A stretch of DNA of 64,000 bases. It comes from Atrichornis clamosus (lineage: Eukaryota; Chordata; Aves; Passeriformes; Menuridae). Below are positions 1 to 11,175 of this stretch, piece after piece. Under the pieces are notes generated by a model, which ran no database searches, was not told the DNA's origin, and saw only the letters and a list, made by a program, of their open reading frames with translations. The position numbers and the translations under genes were made by a program. The DNA lies in assembly GCA_013400975.1 (NCBI GenBank), contig WBMZ01012207.1, positions 1-64,000 of the forward strand, written 5' to 3'. Position 1 is the first letter of the stretch. The number at the start of each line of letters is the position of its first letter.

Positions 1-20
1 ATATATATAAAATAATAATA
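1..20. repeat. AT-rich simple repeat at window edge
   Basis: (AT)4 followed by AAAATAATAATA; probably the end of a longer simple repeat extending out of the window. Confidence 0.8.
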
Positions 21-2031
21 GTTGTAGCATCATTTTTCAGGTTTTCTGCCTATCCCTATCAGGGGTAATGTCAGAAGAGTCAGTCCAAAGCTGACTGAAT
101 TTTTGTTACTGCTGAAGTGCGGGCATGTGGCGAGGAATAGCCACTGGAAAGTGAGGGTCCTCCCAAGGGCTGGGACTGTGCAGGGAGGAGGCTGAAAACT
201 CTTATTTCCAGCCTCAGCATCGCCCCATCAGGGCGTGTGATATCCAGTCCATCAGCCCTGCCTCTCAAACCACAGCATTTTCATTGTAAGAAGGCAGAAA
301 AGAAAGACAGGAGGAGCAAAATGCTCTCTGTGAGAAACTTGGAAGAAATGGCAGAAGACATTCCCAAATTATCCCAAGATCACTCCACTCCATCCATTGC
401 TGCTGCTGCTCAGTGGAAAAACTGTGAAAAATCATATTATAAAAAAAGAAACAACTAGTCCAGACCTGCTGTGCATGAAGACAAGCAGAAACTTTCAGCT
501 TGTTTTATTACCCCACAGCTGCTTGCTGCTGCACAGTCAGTGTGACCCAAGTCTCAGAGCTGCACCTGTAGGCACCGTGCCTGGATGTGCTGTGACTTCA
601 TCCCTGTCACTTCTCAGGTATCCCTGCTTCATCAGCAGATCCTGGGGAGCCTGGAGGGAAATAGCTGCAGCAGGTAGTGCTGTGGCTGTTTGCTGCTGTC
701 CCCGAAGTCTCTCAGTTAGTGCAATTAATGCAATTAGCAGCGTTGGGGCCAGGGTTGAGCTACCTGAGCTGCTGCTCTCACTGCAGCTCACCCCAGCAGG
801 GACCTGCAGCCTCCGTTGTCTCATTTTCTTTTTCTTCTGTATGTTTTAATGTTTTTCTAACCTTCAGAATTCCTCAGTTGTTCATAAGAAGCATTGCCCT
901 CATCTCTGTCCCTTCTCTCCCCAATAAGACAGCAGCAATGATTGCAGGAAGATAAAAAAGGTTATTTGTGGTTTTTCTCCCCATCTCTTTCACTGCTGGT
1001 GATTCAAGAGTGCTGCAATTTCCCTTCCTTTCCTCTGAAGTTTGCAGTAGTTCCTGACCGTGCCCATTTTCTGTGATAACTCAGTCTGAGAAACATCTGC
1101 ACCCCATTAGGAGCAGCTTTGGGTACATAAAACTGAATGCAAAGGGTAAAGAAATGTTTGACGGCCGAGTTACGCTCTCATCCGGGAAGCAATCTGGCCA
1201 TCGGCACAGGGTCCCTGGGGCACCCCAGCTGAAAAACAGGCTCGACCCTTGTTTCTAGCACATCACTGAAGCTACTTACCCTGCTAAAACACTAAAGCTG
1301 CTATGAATCCTGCCTAGAGAACCAACAAGCCGATGCCTTCTACGTCACCTAGCAATGTCAGCTTCCTTTTAAGTAAAGTTTACTTGGTAATTGCTATCAC
1401 GGAGTCGCCACCCAGAGAGAGGAGCTTTGTACCCAGTTTCTCACTGCTGCAGCAATCAGCTTCACTCCGTGGTTTATCAGAGCTGGAACAAACTGATACT
1501 AGAAATCTGTGTCATTGTCAAGGGGCTTTAGGTAGATCTGGTTTTGATAAATCAGGGACTGTTTGGTAAACAGTTCGTCAGACAGCAGTGATTTGCCCGC
1601 TGGGCTTTCTGGTTAATCTTGGCTGTATATCTGAAGCCAGCTCAGTGCTTTCCAGGGACCACCAGCTCAGTGTGGGACTGGCAGGATACATCCCCATTGT
1701 ACTTAAATCATGAGATCCAACACCTCCTATGGGTGATTTTACACCCCACCTGCCTGCCCTGCTTGTTTAAGCATGCCCTTTGCAACCTTTCCTCAGGAAA
1801 TTCAGAACAACCCTCAGCTTTGGTGAGTTTCAGGATTTTTGTGCTCCCTGCTGATGCATGGTCTCTTTTCTCCTCTAGATGACCAGCACGCTCCCTGAGA
1901 GCTCACCTCCCCTTTCTGCCAGCATACTTTCTCTTAAGGCATTTTGGATTTTCCTTCTCTTTCTGAAAACAAGTGGAGATAAAAGTGTGTGACGGCCATC
2001 TGAAAATTTGTTTTTCCATTTGTAATCTTCT
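21..2031. other. non-coding tract, nothing recognised
   Basis: Unique sequence. The open frames at 397-849 (+) and 537-824 (-) overlap each other and are rich in Leu, Ser and Cys, as expected of chance frames. No repeat body, splice pair or RNA gene was seen. Confidence 0.6.
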
Positions 2032-2293
2032 AGGACAAGAGAAAACATCCTGAAGTTGCGCAGTGGAGGTTTAGGTTGGCTGTTAGGGAAAATATCTTCA
2101 GTGGAAGGGTTGTCAAGCACTGGAACAGGCTTCCTAGGGAAGTGGTGGAGTAATCATCCTTGAAGGGATTTAAAAGACATGTAGGTGTGGCTCCTAGAGA
2201 CACGACTTAGTGGTGGACTTGGCAGTGCTGGGTTAATGGTTGGACTTGATGATCTCAGAGGACTTCTCCAACCTAAATTAATCTGTGTTTCTA
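2032..2293 (+). mobile_element. CR1 LINE 3' fragment, older type
   Basis: Diverged, 5'-truncated CR1. It shows the diagnostic order of segments: GGAGGTTTAGGTTGG, then CACTGGAACAGGCTTCC, then AGTGGTGGACTTGGCAGTGC, then a 3' end 'GGTTGGACTTGATGATCT'. It has no coding capacity. Confidence 0.85.
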
Positions 2294-2587
2294 TTTTGAG
2301 GCTGTTTTGGCTGTGAAGCTCCTTCCATGCCCCCACCCTTCCGAGGGTGAGCTCAGGTGTCCCTACATGGTCTGAACATGGTGAGCCACATTTCCCAAAG
2401 GCTAGGGCATTCCCATCAATTCCCGAAGGAAACTCGCAACTGTGCAAGCAGCTTTTTTTTTTATTTTAATACAACCTGTTCGTGCTTTCCCCGTGCCCAC
2501 ATGGTTTAACAACTCATTTTGGAAACTCTGACTCTAAGGTTGAAGGCCCTGTGGGCTGAGGAATGTTTTAGACACAAAGGCTGTCTG

Positions 2588-2643
2588 TATTTCACGTCCT
2601 CATCTGCTCATTTTCTATTTCACATCCTCATCTGCTCATTTTC
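2588..2643. repeat. two-copy 28-bp tandem duplication
   Basis: Two adjacent 28-bp units (2588-2615 and 2616-2643) beginning TATTTCAC and ending CTCATTTTC, with one mismatch (G/A at the ninth base). Confidence 0.95.
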
Positions 2644-2879
2644 TTAGCCTTTACATGAATGTAATCACAAGATTCACGTTCCTACTTTCAAGTGAGAGCA
2701 CCGTGAAAGAAGCCGTATCCAGCCAGCCACAGTTCAGGCATGTCTGGGGAAGGTAATAAAATGTTAAAAAAATGGACGATGTCTTTGATGCTGCCTGTTG
2801 CTGCAACTGACAATGCATTGCTGAGAGCCGGGAGGAGATTCCTCCAGATTTAATAGCCAGGACAGAGACGGATAACTAG

Positions 2880-3600
2880 AAATAAATCAAGACAATCACA
2901 GAGCAGGGCCAAATGGTTTGCAATGGTGTAGAGAGGGGATCTTGATTTGGGAAATGCAGTGATTAATTTGTTTTCATAGAGTAATTACCAGTTAATCATT
3001 TGGCTAATTATGCTGTGTCATGAATTAGTTATAAACAGACTTCAGCCCAATTACAAGGACTCAACCAGATAATTTAATTGAATGTTTATGCTTCCAGAAG
3101 TGCTTCACAAGACATTTTTTTAGCAGCTGAACACATACATCTAACTGGAAAATGGCACACGTTTAAAACCACTGACAGCTAAAGATGCCTTAAATTACAC
3201 CCTGTTGTAATTAGGAGGCTTAGTGGTGTATCCATAGCTGAGCTTGACCTCTGCGATAATGCCAGTTAAGTGTGTAATCATTCCTTTACATCAGATCCTT
3301 TTTTCATTAAAATGTTCGTGTTTAAGGAAGTTTTTTAACTTCACCAGATGAGAAGGCCTAAAATAAACATTATTCTCTCTGCTGACACGTGACAGCATTG
3401 ACAATTGAAAATAAAATTGCATATAATCTGCTCTTTCAAAGAATGTCCTCAAAGTTTGTGGAGAAAATACCAGCTGTACATAGCAGACTAATACTTAGCA
3501 GCTCAAGTTCCCCCTTGGGGGTACATCTGCCAGATATAAATATTAATGAAAGGGAATTGTGACAGGAAGATTAAGATTCATTAATCATTATTATTAGCCA
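2880..3600. other. AT-rich tract resembling conserved regulatory DNA
   Basis: No repeat or long frame. It is dense in TAATTA, TTAATCATT and ATTAATCATTATTATTAG-like homeodomain-type words, set in non-simple, high-information AT-rich sequence. This texture is typical of ancient non-coding enhancers in vertebrates. The call rests on appearance only; no alignment was possible. Confidence 0.25.
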
Positions 3601-4370
3601 TCATCAGGTGCTAACGGGGCAGCTGCTTGGAGTAAGACCCCTCAGGTTGACCCAGAGCACCCACTCGTGAAGATTCTGTAAGAGAATGAGCTCTTCAGAG
3701 GAAGTGACCAGGACTTTGCTGCCAGAGATGCACTCAGGGAGCAACTCCAAAGCTCGGTGGCTGTGGGTGTGAGTCGGGTCCTCAAAAGGGTGTGATGGGA
3801 CCAGGGGCACAAGCTCTGCTTTTTGGGAAAATACAGCCAGAGAAACCAGGAAAAGCTGCAACTCCCATGCTCCGGTGGGATACAGAGGATTTCACAAGCT
3901 TCCCCATCTGAGGCGTTGTTCAAACACTCTGCAGCTGTCAGGCCCTGTTGTTAGGTTTATATTGTGTTGGGGTTTTGATGTCTCAGCCATCGCAGAGCTT
4001 TGGAGTGGGAAAGAGCTCATTGCCTCCTCCCAGGCAGGTTGGTGTCTATTTCACAGCTCTGGTCAGCCAGGCAAGCTTAACTCCTCGCTCTCCACCACAC
4101 TCCCTTTGCATTGCTTGTGTTGCCAGTTTCCTTCGGGTCTTCTTCCTGCAAGAATTTTCATTTTATCTGCTTGCCTTTTAATAATTTTGCTCAGTACAAG
4201 CCATCATGGAGTGTGCTTACTCCTTGCAACAGAGGCAGCTGTGTGGCACCTCTAGGCTTTGGCGTTCTCTTTTCTCAGCTAACAACGTGAGAAGCTGGCC
4301 CAGTTTCCCCACAGAGCGCAGGCAGTGGTCGTGCAGGTGGCTGTGCCCCACGCCGTAAGTGATGCACGGG
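3601..4370. other. non-coding tract, nothing recognised
   Basis: Unique sequence of average composition. Several short overlapping frames on both strands have no family features. Confidence 0.6.
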
Positions 4371-4585
4371 AATCATGGAAGGGTTCCTGTTGTAAAGGAC
4401 TACTGGAACTCATCTAGTCCAACCTCCCTGCTCAAGCACGATCCCCTAGCCCGCATTATTCAGGATTGTGTCCCGGTGGTTTTTGAGTATCTCCACAGAA
4501 GGAGACTCCAGAGCCTCTCTGGGCAGCAGGTCCCAGTGCTCAGTCACCCTCTCAGTAGCGAAGTTCTTCCTCATGCACAGAGGTA
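4371..4585 (-). mobile_element. CR1 LINE 3' fragment
   Basis: Reverse-oriented CR1 remnant beginning at its 3' end (AATCATGGAAGGGTTCCTG). It runs through 'CATCTAGTCCAACCTCCCTG', 'CTCTCTGGGCAGCAGGTCCC' and 'AAGTTCTTCCTCATG'. It is considerably diverged. Confidence 0.85.
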
Positions 4586-7500
4586 GGTGCTCAGAAAAGC
4601 AGAAGCAGCCATTCCCCTGCACAGTAAATATATTTCAAACGTGACCTCAGAGGAGTCCAGGGCTCAGGTGATCCTGACGTACGGCTGTCCCTGGGGATGC
4701 ATTTCTCCATTTATATTTACCAGTAGCAGAAATTAGCCCAAGGACACCAGCCTTGACAAAGGGCTGCAAACTCAAATACGTAGCACATGCGCTTTTCCAC
4801 GTGTGAGACTCTAATGATTGCTGCAGAAGTCAAAGACTACATAACTTGGATCAGGTGCTAGTGTTCCTGCCTTGCCCACGCCTGCAAATCCCATCAGCTT
4901 GCATTCCTGGGAAAAGCAAAAGTGCCCCCAGCAGCCTGGGAGCCTGGAGGGAGTTAATGGGAACTGGTAGCACTGGGGTAGGGACAGATAGATTTATGGG
5001 GAATTAGGTAGGTCAGTGGGCTGTTTGCTTTGTCATCATCCCTTCCCACCTGCATCATTAACCAAGAACGGATTGCAGAGGTGGCCCGCCTGTGCCTTCA
5101 CCCCAGCCCACCTTTTCATGTTTTGGGGAACAGTTGCTCTGGGCAGGTACCTAATTTGGGGTCCAAACACATTTGCTCTGGTGAGAATTGGGATATAGCT
5201 CTAGGTAGATACAGAAACACGTCTGTGTGTCAGGACAAACTAATGGAACCCATTCCAGGGTCCAGGTGTGACAGAAGCACAGCTGCTTCCTCTTCTCTTG
5301 CGTCAGCTTCCCTGTGGATAACTGGACTTTGCATCCCTTGCTTCTTCAGTCCTTTGTATTTCCATGTGTTCCTGATGATGATTACTGTTCAGCACAGCCC
5401 TCAGGCACTACCTTCCACCTCTCCCTGCTCTGCCCAACACGGTTCCTCATCTCTGACGTGGTTCCTAAATTGCGTTGGCAAAACACAGAATCCTGGATTA
5501 GGCTGTCCCGTCAGGAGATCTGTGTTGTTCCCTCACCCTTGGGCTTACCCAGTGATGTGCATGTTCTGGTATTTGCATGGAGGTGTATATTCAAGGTATT
5601 CTCTAATCACTCACCCTAAATACAGTTCTGAAAGGAAGCCAAGTTGTTTCCTATTAATGACTCACTTCCATTCCTTCCCATCATGTTGCTGGGCTGGGGC
5701 CTGTTTAAGTTTCTTTGTTTCATGCTGGGTTCTGCTCCTCTACGATAAATGCCACTTGCCAAAAGCTTCATTTCTAACTGAGGTAAAAATAAAGTTATTA
5801 AGTCACATACATTGACACAATCTGTATTTTGGAGAGACAGGAGAGCCCAGCTAACCCCTGTCCTCAGGGCAGGGTGCACACCAATGCATTTTAACATTGG
5901 GGAACAAATTTTCTCCCTAAAACATTATTTAGTGGCGTTCAGGTTTATATAAGTAATACATCAACCTGCTGCTCCCAGATGGGGAGACTGGAGGCACAAG
6001 CTCCACCTTGCTGAGGCTGAAGGAATTTTCTTATTGATGTTAGGAATCTTTGGGTCTAGATCTTAAGACCTACAGTGTTTTACTAAAGAAAGTTTATTGC
6101 ACTTGATTTCAGAAACAAATTCCATGTCCCGCCATGTCTCTGTGAGTCTTTTTATTGCCTTAGAAGTAGGTTTTTCCCTAGGGGTACATAGATTAACAAA
6201 TATTGTGACTAAGCCCTTTCCCCCCTTTCCAAATGAAATCTGACATCAACTGTTGAGAAAGCAGAACCTGCGTTATAAGAAATCCCCAAAGACATCTATG
6301 ATCATCATCACTTTTGTTATTAAAGGGCATATTTTGCTGTGGTTTGTTTGGTTTGTTTTATGAATTAACTTCGTGAATACATGAGATTAAAAGCTTAAAT
6401 GGAATCAATGAAGACTACACAGCATGCATCAAAGTAATTGCAGATTGTTTTTCAGACTCCAGAGGACTGCTAGTATTGAAGTACTGAAGGTTTAGAGCAG
6501 TAATTATGAATTTTTCAGATAGAGAGATGAAAGGAAATGCATTATCAGTACACAAGGAGGAACCAAACTGTTTGACTAGGACCACTCTTGGAGTGAAGGT
6601 ACATGATGTCCTCACTAAGGCTGGAATCTGATCCACAGAGCAGTTTGAGAAAAATCATTTGCTGCCTGTGTACAGGATGTTAACTATGTGGAAAAGTAAT
6701 AAAGTAGAATAAACCTTAGAGAGAAACACAGAAACTTCCAACACTGCCCTCCATCCTTCCCTTTTTACCTCTGAGCAAGACTGTATGGAAAATACATTAG
6801 AATCATGAGTTTTGCTCAGCTCCAATTTCAAGATGGCAACATATGATATGATATTTGCCAGCTTTTGATTAAAATTAGGCTTCTCTGATCCATAAGCATA
6901 AAGTTGTAATATTCTCATCTCCCAAATCCTTGATTTCTGATGTTTGCTGTTCCCCTAAATTATCAAGTACAGCCAATAGAGAGCAGCTAATTTCTATCTA
7001 GTAGAAGTCAGGCTGATTTTTGGATTTGATACTACATAGTTCAAAGTATTTTAATATGCTAAATTTATGGAAATACTGAATTTAATATTCTCAGAACAAT
7101 CCACACCTGCTTTTCAGACAGAATTCCTTCCCTCCTCTGCCTGATCCCTTGAGTTTGGATAATCTCACTCTATTTTGCATAGCTTTCTTTCAACTTAGCC
7201 TTGACATCAGCCTTCTTTGTGCTTAAAACCAGAAGCTGTTTCATACAGTCTGACTTAGTTCACCTGGAATCTGATTTATCTTGTTTTTCAGTGAGAAGGT
7301 GGCAGGATGAGACTGAGGTGCCTGTGGGGATGCAGGCATGCAGAAGGTGTGCCGGCTCTTCTGGTCTCATTCCTGTTTCCAGCTGGGGCAGCTGTGTGCA
7401 GACATTGGGATGAATTTTCACCACTTTAGCTGATCCCTGGTTTCTTAACATTTTTTAAAAACCTGTGGGTGAGGCACAACTTCATCCTGAGCAGTTCCTA

Positions 7501-8617
7501 GAAGAAAGACTGGGATCAAAGCTCCTGTGTGGGAGGTCTGTTTGTTTCCAGCATCCATCCCTTCCCAACTGGTCAAAAAACACTCAAGTGCGGTGTGAGC
7601 AGAATTTAATTAAAACCATCATGTACCTTGCAAGGCTGTAGCATTCCTGGTCCTGGTGTCACACTTAACAGAGGGAAAACTGGTCTAACTATGGAGATGT
7701 GAAATAGCGAAATATGATGCGTTTTGCTTCTTTGATCCTTGAGAGAAAATAAGTAACACTGGTACATTAGATACATCCTGTCAATACACTATCATACCAG
7801 TGTGTAATCATTACAGAAGCACTCAAAGATTTACTAAGTGGTTGGAGTAAACTCATCTATTTCGAGCAGAAATTGTCTGTGCACAGTGCAGGGATGGGAA
7901 AGAGCCGTGTTTCATCAACTCGTGTGGTGTCTCGAGGAGGTGACATAGTTGGCAGTAAGGAGAGGATGTTGCAAGATTTCACAACTGCAAAGAAAATACC
8001 GAGCTGACCTTTTTTGGTCAGATCCTCATCTGGTGTAAATCAGTCAAGATTCACCAATGCCAAATTGTTTCTGGATGCTGTTTCCCAGTTTTCCAGAGTT
8101 AAAACTGATGTTTATAGAAGTTCATGGTTGCACATATTAAAGTAATCACGAGTATTTTCATTACTGACTGTGCAAGTGAAATGAAGACAGACATAATGGA
8201 AATGTGTTCAAAAAATCATATTGACAAAGAATTTAAATAATTTTTTTTTTCTCCTGTGTATGGCTGTTGTTCACAGTAACCAGGTCTAACACATGCCAGT
8301 AACACAATGGAAGAATTGTAGTGAGGGGGAAAGGAAATGTATTTCCCAATCCCTACTGGAAATTATGTCTCTGTTTAATTCCTCCAAGCAGCTTAGATTT
8401 AAGTAATTCTTTTTCTATTTCCCATTGGTTATTTCCCATAGCTGCACATCCCTCGAGTGAGCATCTTGCCTTTGGGATTAGCCACAGAAAAACACAGTTC
8501 TCTTCCTCACCTCTAGAGAAAGTTTACTGGATTTCCCCAGCTCCTGCTTTGCTTCTTTCTGCTGTCATTACACAGTCTGGGTTATCACTTGTTGTTTTGT
8601 TTGAGAGAATGAATATT
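4586..8617. other. non-coding tract, nothing recognised
   Basis: Four kilobases of unique sequence. It contains the longest frame in the window (5030-5815, 261 codons), which has no domain and a Ser/Cys/Pro/Leu-rich make-up. 5900-8600 is AT-rich and featureless to the eye apart from short homopolymers such as the T run near 8240. Confidence 0.6.
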
Positions 8618-8628
8618 TTTATTTTATT
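8618..8628 (-). other. overlapping poly(A) signals (AATAAAATAAA)
   Basis: Two overlapping AATAAA hexamers on the minus strand, about 80 bp beyond the TGA at 8709. Their position suits a short 3' UTR for the candidate gene at 8.7-9.8 kb. AT-rich DNA gives such hexamers often, so alone this is weak evidence. Confidence 0.35.
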
Positions 8629-8708
8629 CAAATTCATGCAGATTTCCATGTTGTCCTAGGCTTCAGGAGTTCCTCATTTATACCTGCGTTCACAGACCCC
8701 CTTTCTTC

Positions 8709-9032
8709 TCAGGACATCAAGCAGCTGGCACGGAGATTCCAAACACTTGATCCTCCCGTTTGTCCTCTCTCTTTGGTCTCCAGACCTTCTCTCCCAGTGA
8801 AGGACCCTTCTCCTCGAGCTGGGCCCGTGCAGATCTCTGCCTCCGTCCGGTAGAAAGGGAAGTACCCGGTGGAGGGCAGGGGCTGGCTGAGGCGTGGGAG
8901 CCCGCTGGGGGAGGAGGCCAGGGGCAGGCAGTGCGCAGAGGTGCAGGCTCCCGGCAGCTGCTGGCCTGGTGCCTCTTCATTGCCTGTAGGAGAAATTGTC
9001 CTCTTGCTCAACTCCAAACTTGGTGGGATGCT
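8709..9032 (-). CDS. candidate terminal coding exon, unidentified gene with YFPFYRT motif
   Basis: Proposed last coding exon of a minus-strand gene; function unknown. Reading the minus strand, a strong acceptor (a run of nine T then CCAG) ends at 9033 and the frame opens in phase 0 at 9032 with SIPPSLELSKRT. It runs 107 residues to a TGA at 8709. The product is rich in Ser, Pro and Gly, has no membrane segment, and carries STGYFPFYRT (8844-8873). Near-copies of this motif lie upstream at 9476-9505 and 9629-9652. Two overlapping AATAAA signals lie about 80 bp past the stop. The exon is GC-richer than its surroundings. The candidate exon at 9524-9818 ends in phase 0, so the two join in frame. 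A Ser/Pro-rich tail with short tyrosine motifs would suit the cytoplasmic end of a receptor or an adaptor, but that is only a guess. It could still be a chance frame. Confidence 0.42.
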   Translation of the reverse strand, partial: SIPPSLELSKRTISPTGNEEAPGQQLPGACTSAHCLPLASSPSGLPRLSQPLPSTGYFPFYRTEAEICTGPARGEGSFTGREGLETKERGQTGGSSVWNLRASCLMS

Positions 9033-9442
9033 CTGGAAAAAAAAACACATACAGGACCAAGAGCTAAGGTGTCAAACGATGGGATTTTCGGAACCAGGCT
9101 GCCTCTGCGGCCACAGCAGTCCCCTGTAGCAAGGGGTCAGATCCCATCCAGAGCCAAGCGTCCCACACAGCAGGAGTCTGGGGTCCACAGTTTGTTTCAA
9201 GGGACAGGGACCTTGCCAGGACTGCCTCAGATATCTCCTCCTTGCAGATAGTTCTGCTCCTGCATTACGTTTTCAGAGCACAAGTCTTCATTTTGTTTCT
9301 AAGGGCCTAATTTTGAGTAACATTTTGGTGTGAGATGTGCCTGCCTTCCTTCCTCCCTTCCTCCCCCTTTAAGAAACACTAGAGGTGAGTTCACCTCACC
9401 TAATTTGCAGGTATTTGACCCAATTAACCATATATGTAATCC

Positions 9443-9523
9443 CTATGTGAGTGGTTGGCCAAGAAGCTCTTCATATGTTCTGCAGTATGGAAAATATCCT
9501 GTGGAGGTGGCTGAATAACTCAC
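9443..9523 (-). CDS. read-through extension or alternative C-terminus with STGYFPYCRT
   Basis: This is the in-frame continuation of the 9524-9818 exon past its GTGAGT donor: 26 codons and a TAG stop. It holds STGYFPYCRT at 9476-9505, one difference class away from STGYFPFYRT in the downstream exon. The codons differ at silent positions (TAT/TAC, TTT/TTC, CCA/CCT, AGA/CGG, ACA/ACG). That is how coding repeats diverge, not how recent DNA duplications look. It may be an alternative last exon formed by donor skipping. Equally, the donor may be spurious and this the true end. Confidence 0.3.
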   Translation of the reverse strand: MSYSATSTGYFPYCRTYEELLGQPLT

Positions 9524-9818
9524 TTTCTCATCCTGCTTAGTGTTAGCCTTGCCTTCACTGGAGCTTTTTTGTCTTTCTGTGCAGATGTGAGATGCAGCGA
9601 GGGGAGCTGGGCTGACACAGACGTGAGATGTTCTGTAGTAGGGCAGGTACACCAGGTCAAACACTGGGGAATCCGGGCATGGCTGGTCATAGCAAAGCAG
9701 GAGGTTGGGGTTCAAGTCTTCAGGACTCTCTCTGGTCTGAGGGATGTTCTCCGAGACTCCCGGGTGGGATGATGGGGTCGTGGTTTTATCTTCTTGTCTC
9801 CACATCTCCTGGAAAGTC
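9524..9818 (-). CDS. candidate internal coding exon, unidentified gene with VYLPYYRT motif
   Basis: Proposed exon just upstream of the 8709-9032 exon. On the minus strand an acceptor (TTTATTTCAG) ends at 9819. The exon starts with one base that completes a codon, then reads 98 codons to AAA followed by GTGAGT, a near-consensus donor at 9523-9518. It therefore ends in phase 0, which matches the downstream exon. The peptide starts TFQEMWRQEDKT, continues with RESPEDLNPNLLLCYDQPC, and carries VYLPYYRT at 9629-9652. If the donor is not used, the frame continues through STGYFPYCRTYEELLGQPLT to a TAG at 9443-9445, giving a second possible C-terminus with the same motif. I found no upstream exon with the required phase nearby. 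The protein family is not recognised. Confidence 0.42.
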
Positions 9819-11079
9819 CTGAAATAAATTTGTATTTGATCAAATATGATAAAAGTGTGCTATCAATGGGCAAGAGCCACAGGCAAAGTCAGTCACCAGT
9901 GTTAATCTGTTCTGCTCTATTCCCAGGCCATGGCCACTGCTGAAGGAGAATGAGGCCAGGTTAAAGACTGAGCCTCACAAGGATTTCACACTGTCTGTCA
10001 GCTCTTTCTGTTTGAGTCTTGAAATGTTTTCTCATGTAGGATTTTCCATTAAATTTAAATGCCCAGTTAGTTCCTATAGTCTCAAGCAGTCTTTAGTAGT
10101 TCACACAGGAAAATTATGAAATTTCATGTTTTTTCTTTGTTGATGAAGAGCAGCGATAATGAAGCTCGAAAAACAAACCTCCAGTCTCCATGCCTCCTAC
10201 CTGATTTTTCAGAGACTACTGTTTGGCACTGTATGAAACCATGGCCCAGAGACAGTGTTTTTACCTCATTTGAGGTTAAACTCACATCAGATTTCATGAG
10301 CTGCCTTAGTAGATTCCAAGCCAAAGAAAAGGACTCCCACAGGCTTGGACTATTTAGGGTGATTTATGGTCTCCTGAAAATCTTGGTAGGTCAGCAGTGC
10401 TTGTGAGCATTCTGGAAATGGAAGAACATTAAAATTCGAGTAGAGCCTGAAAAAATATTTGTAAAATCTTCCACTCCTCCAGATATATTCTTTTTGAGTT
10501 TTCTGTACAACTAAAATGGCCATATTCAATTCAGGTCTTTAAAAGAGTTTGAACTTGAAGTTTCAAATCAATTCTAGTTTTATCTCTGTCTTTATCTGAA
10601 AAGCAAATTTAACAGCATTGCTATTATAAGACACTGGAAAAAAAAGTTCATCTTGCTGTTATAGGTAAACACACGCAAATATTTTTGTACTAGAAAATTT
10701 ATCTGCCTCTTTGCTGTTTGCTATTCTAGTGCTATTAATTCCCATCCACATTGACTTTCTTCTGTTTCTTTCTTATCTAAAGCCCTGTCTCCAAGGTTTC
10801 TTGCATTTTAAGGATATCTTGCAAATATCTCATTCAAATGAACCTGAATCTACACACTGGGTAACGTAACTGCCACCCACCTGTTCAGCAGGCTGAGAAA
10901 AAGGATATTTTTATAGATACCAAGTACTCAAGAAGAATCCAAGAAGGGAAAGCCAGCAGGGAGAGCATCATCCTGCATCTCTGGCTGCCATGGTGATGGG
11001 GTTCCAGGGTAGCATCACAAAGGGGGAACGCCCCACGCACCCCAGCTCCCTACAGCGCTGTCTCTTTCCTCCTCCCCAG
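9819..11079. other. non-coding tract, possibly intronic to the candidate minus-strand gene
   Basis: Searched on the minus strand for an exon ending with two bases of a codon, which the 9818 exon needs. Donor-like sites near 10195, 10265 and 10290 give the wrong phase. Nothing else stood out. Confidence 0.5.
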
Positions 11080-11175
11080 CACAGTCTTGTGGGCATCCTG
11101 GCTTTACTGGGATGTTTGCAGATGGTCTGGTTTCTTTCTAAAGAGGCATCAGTCGCTTTTATCCCTGCCAGTGAG
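11080..11175 (+). other. exon-like 96-bp segment with splice-like edges
   Basis: A pyrimidine-rich acceptor (CTCTTTCCTCCTCCCCAG) ends at 11079 and a GTAATG donor starts at 11176. The 32-codon frame between them reads in phase 0 and contains a hydrophobic run (LVGILALLGCLQMVWFL) that could be a membrane segment. No partner exon was found. A single exon-like pattern in 64 kb is easily chance. Confidence 0.15.

Noticed and set aside
397..849. 150-codon frame overlapping a 95-codon frame on the other strand
   Set aside because: Leu/Cys/Ser-rich chance composition and no supporting signals.
5030..5815. Longest open frame in the window (261 codons, plus strand)
   Set aside because: No domain, signal or repeat pattern. 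Ser/Cys/Pro/Leu-rich as in random vertebrate DNA, no splice context, and other frames overlap it.
8760..9251. 163-codon plus-strand frame
   Set aside because: Antisense shadow of the GC-rich minus-strand candidate exon, with no splice or poly(A) support.
10124..10324. Possible upstream exon of the minus-strand candidate gene
   Set aside because: Donor-like sites give phases 0 or 1, whereas the 9818 exon needs two carried bases. No good acceptor.
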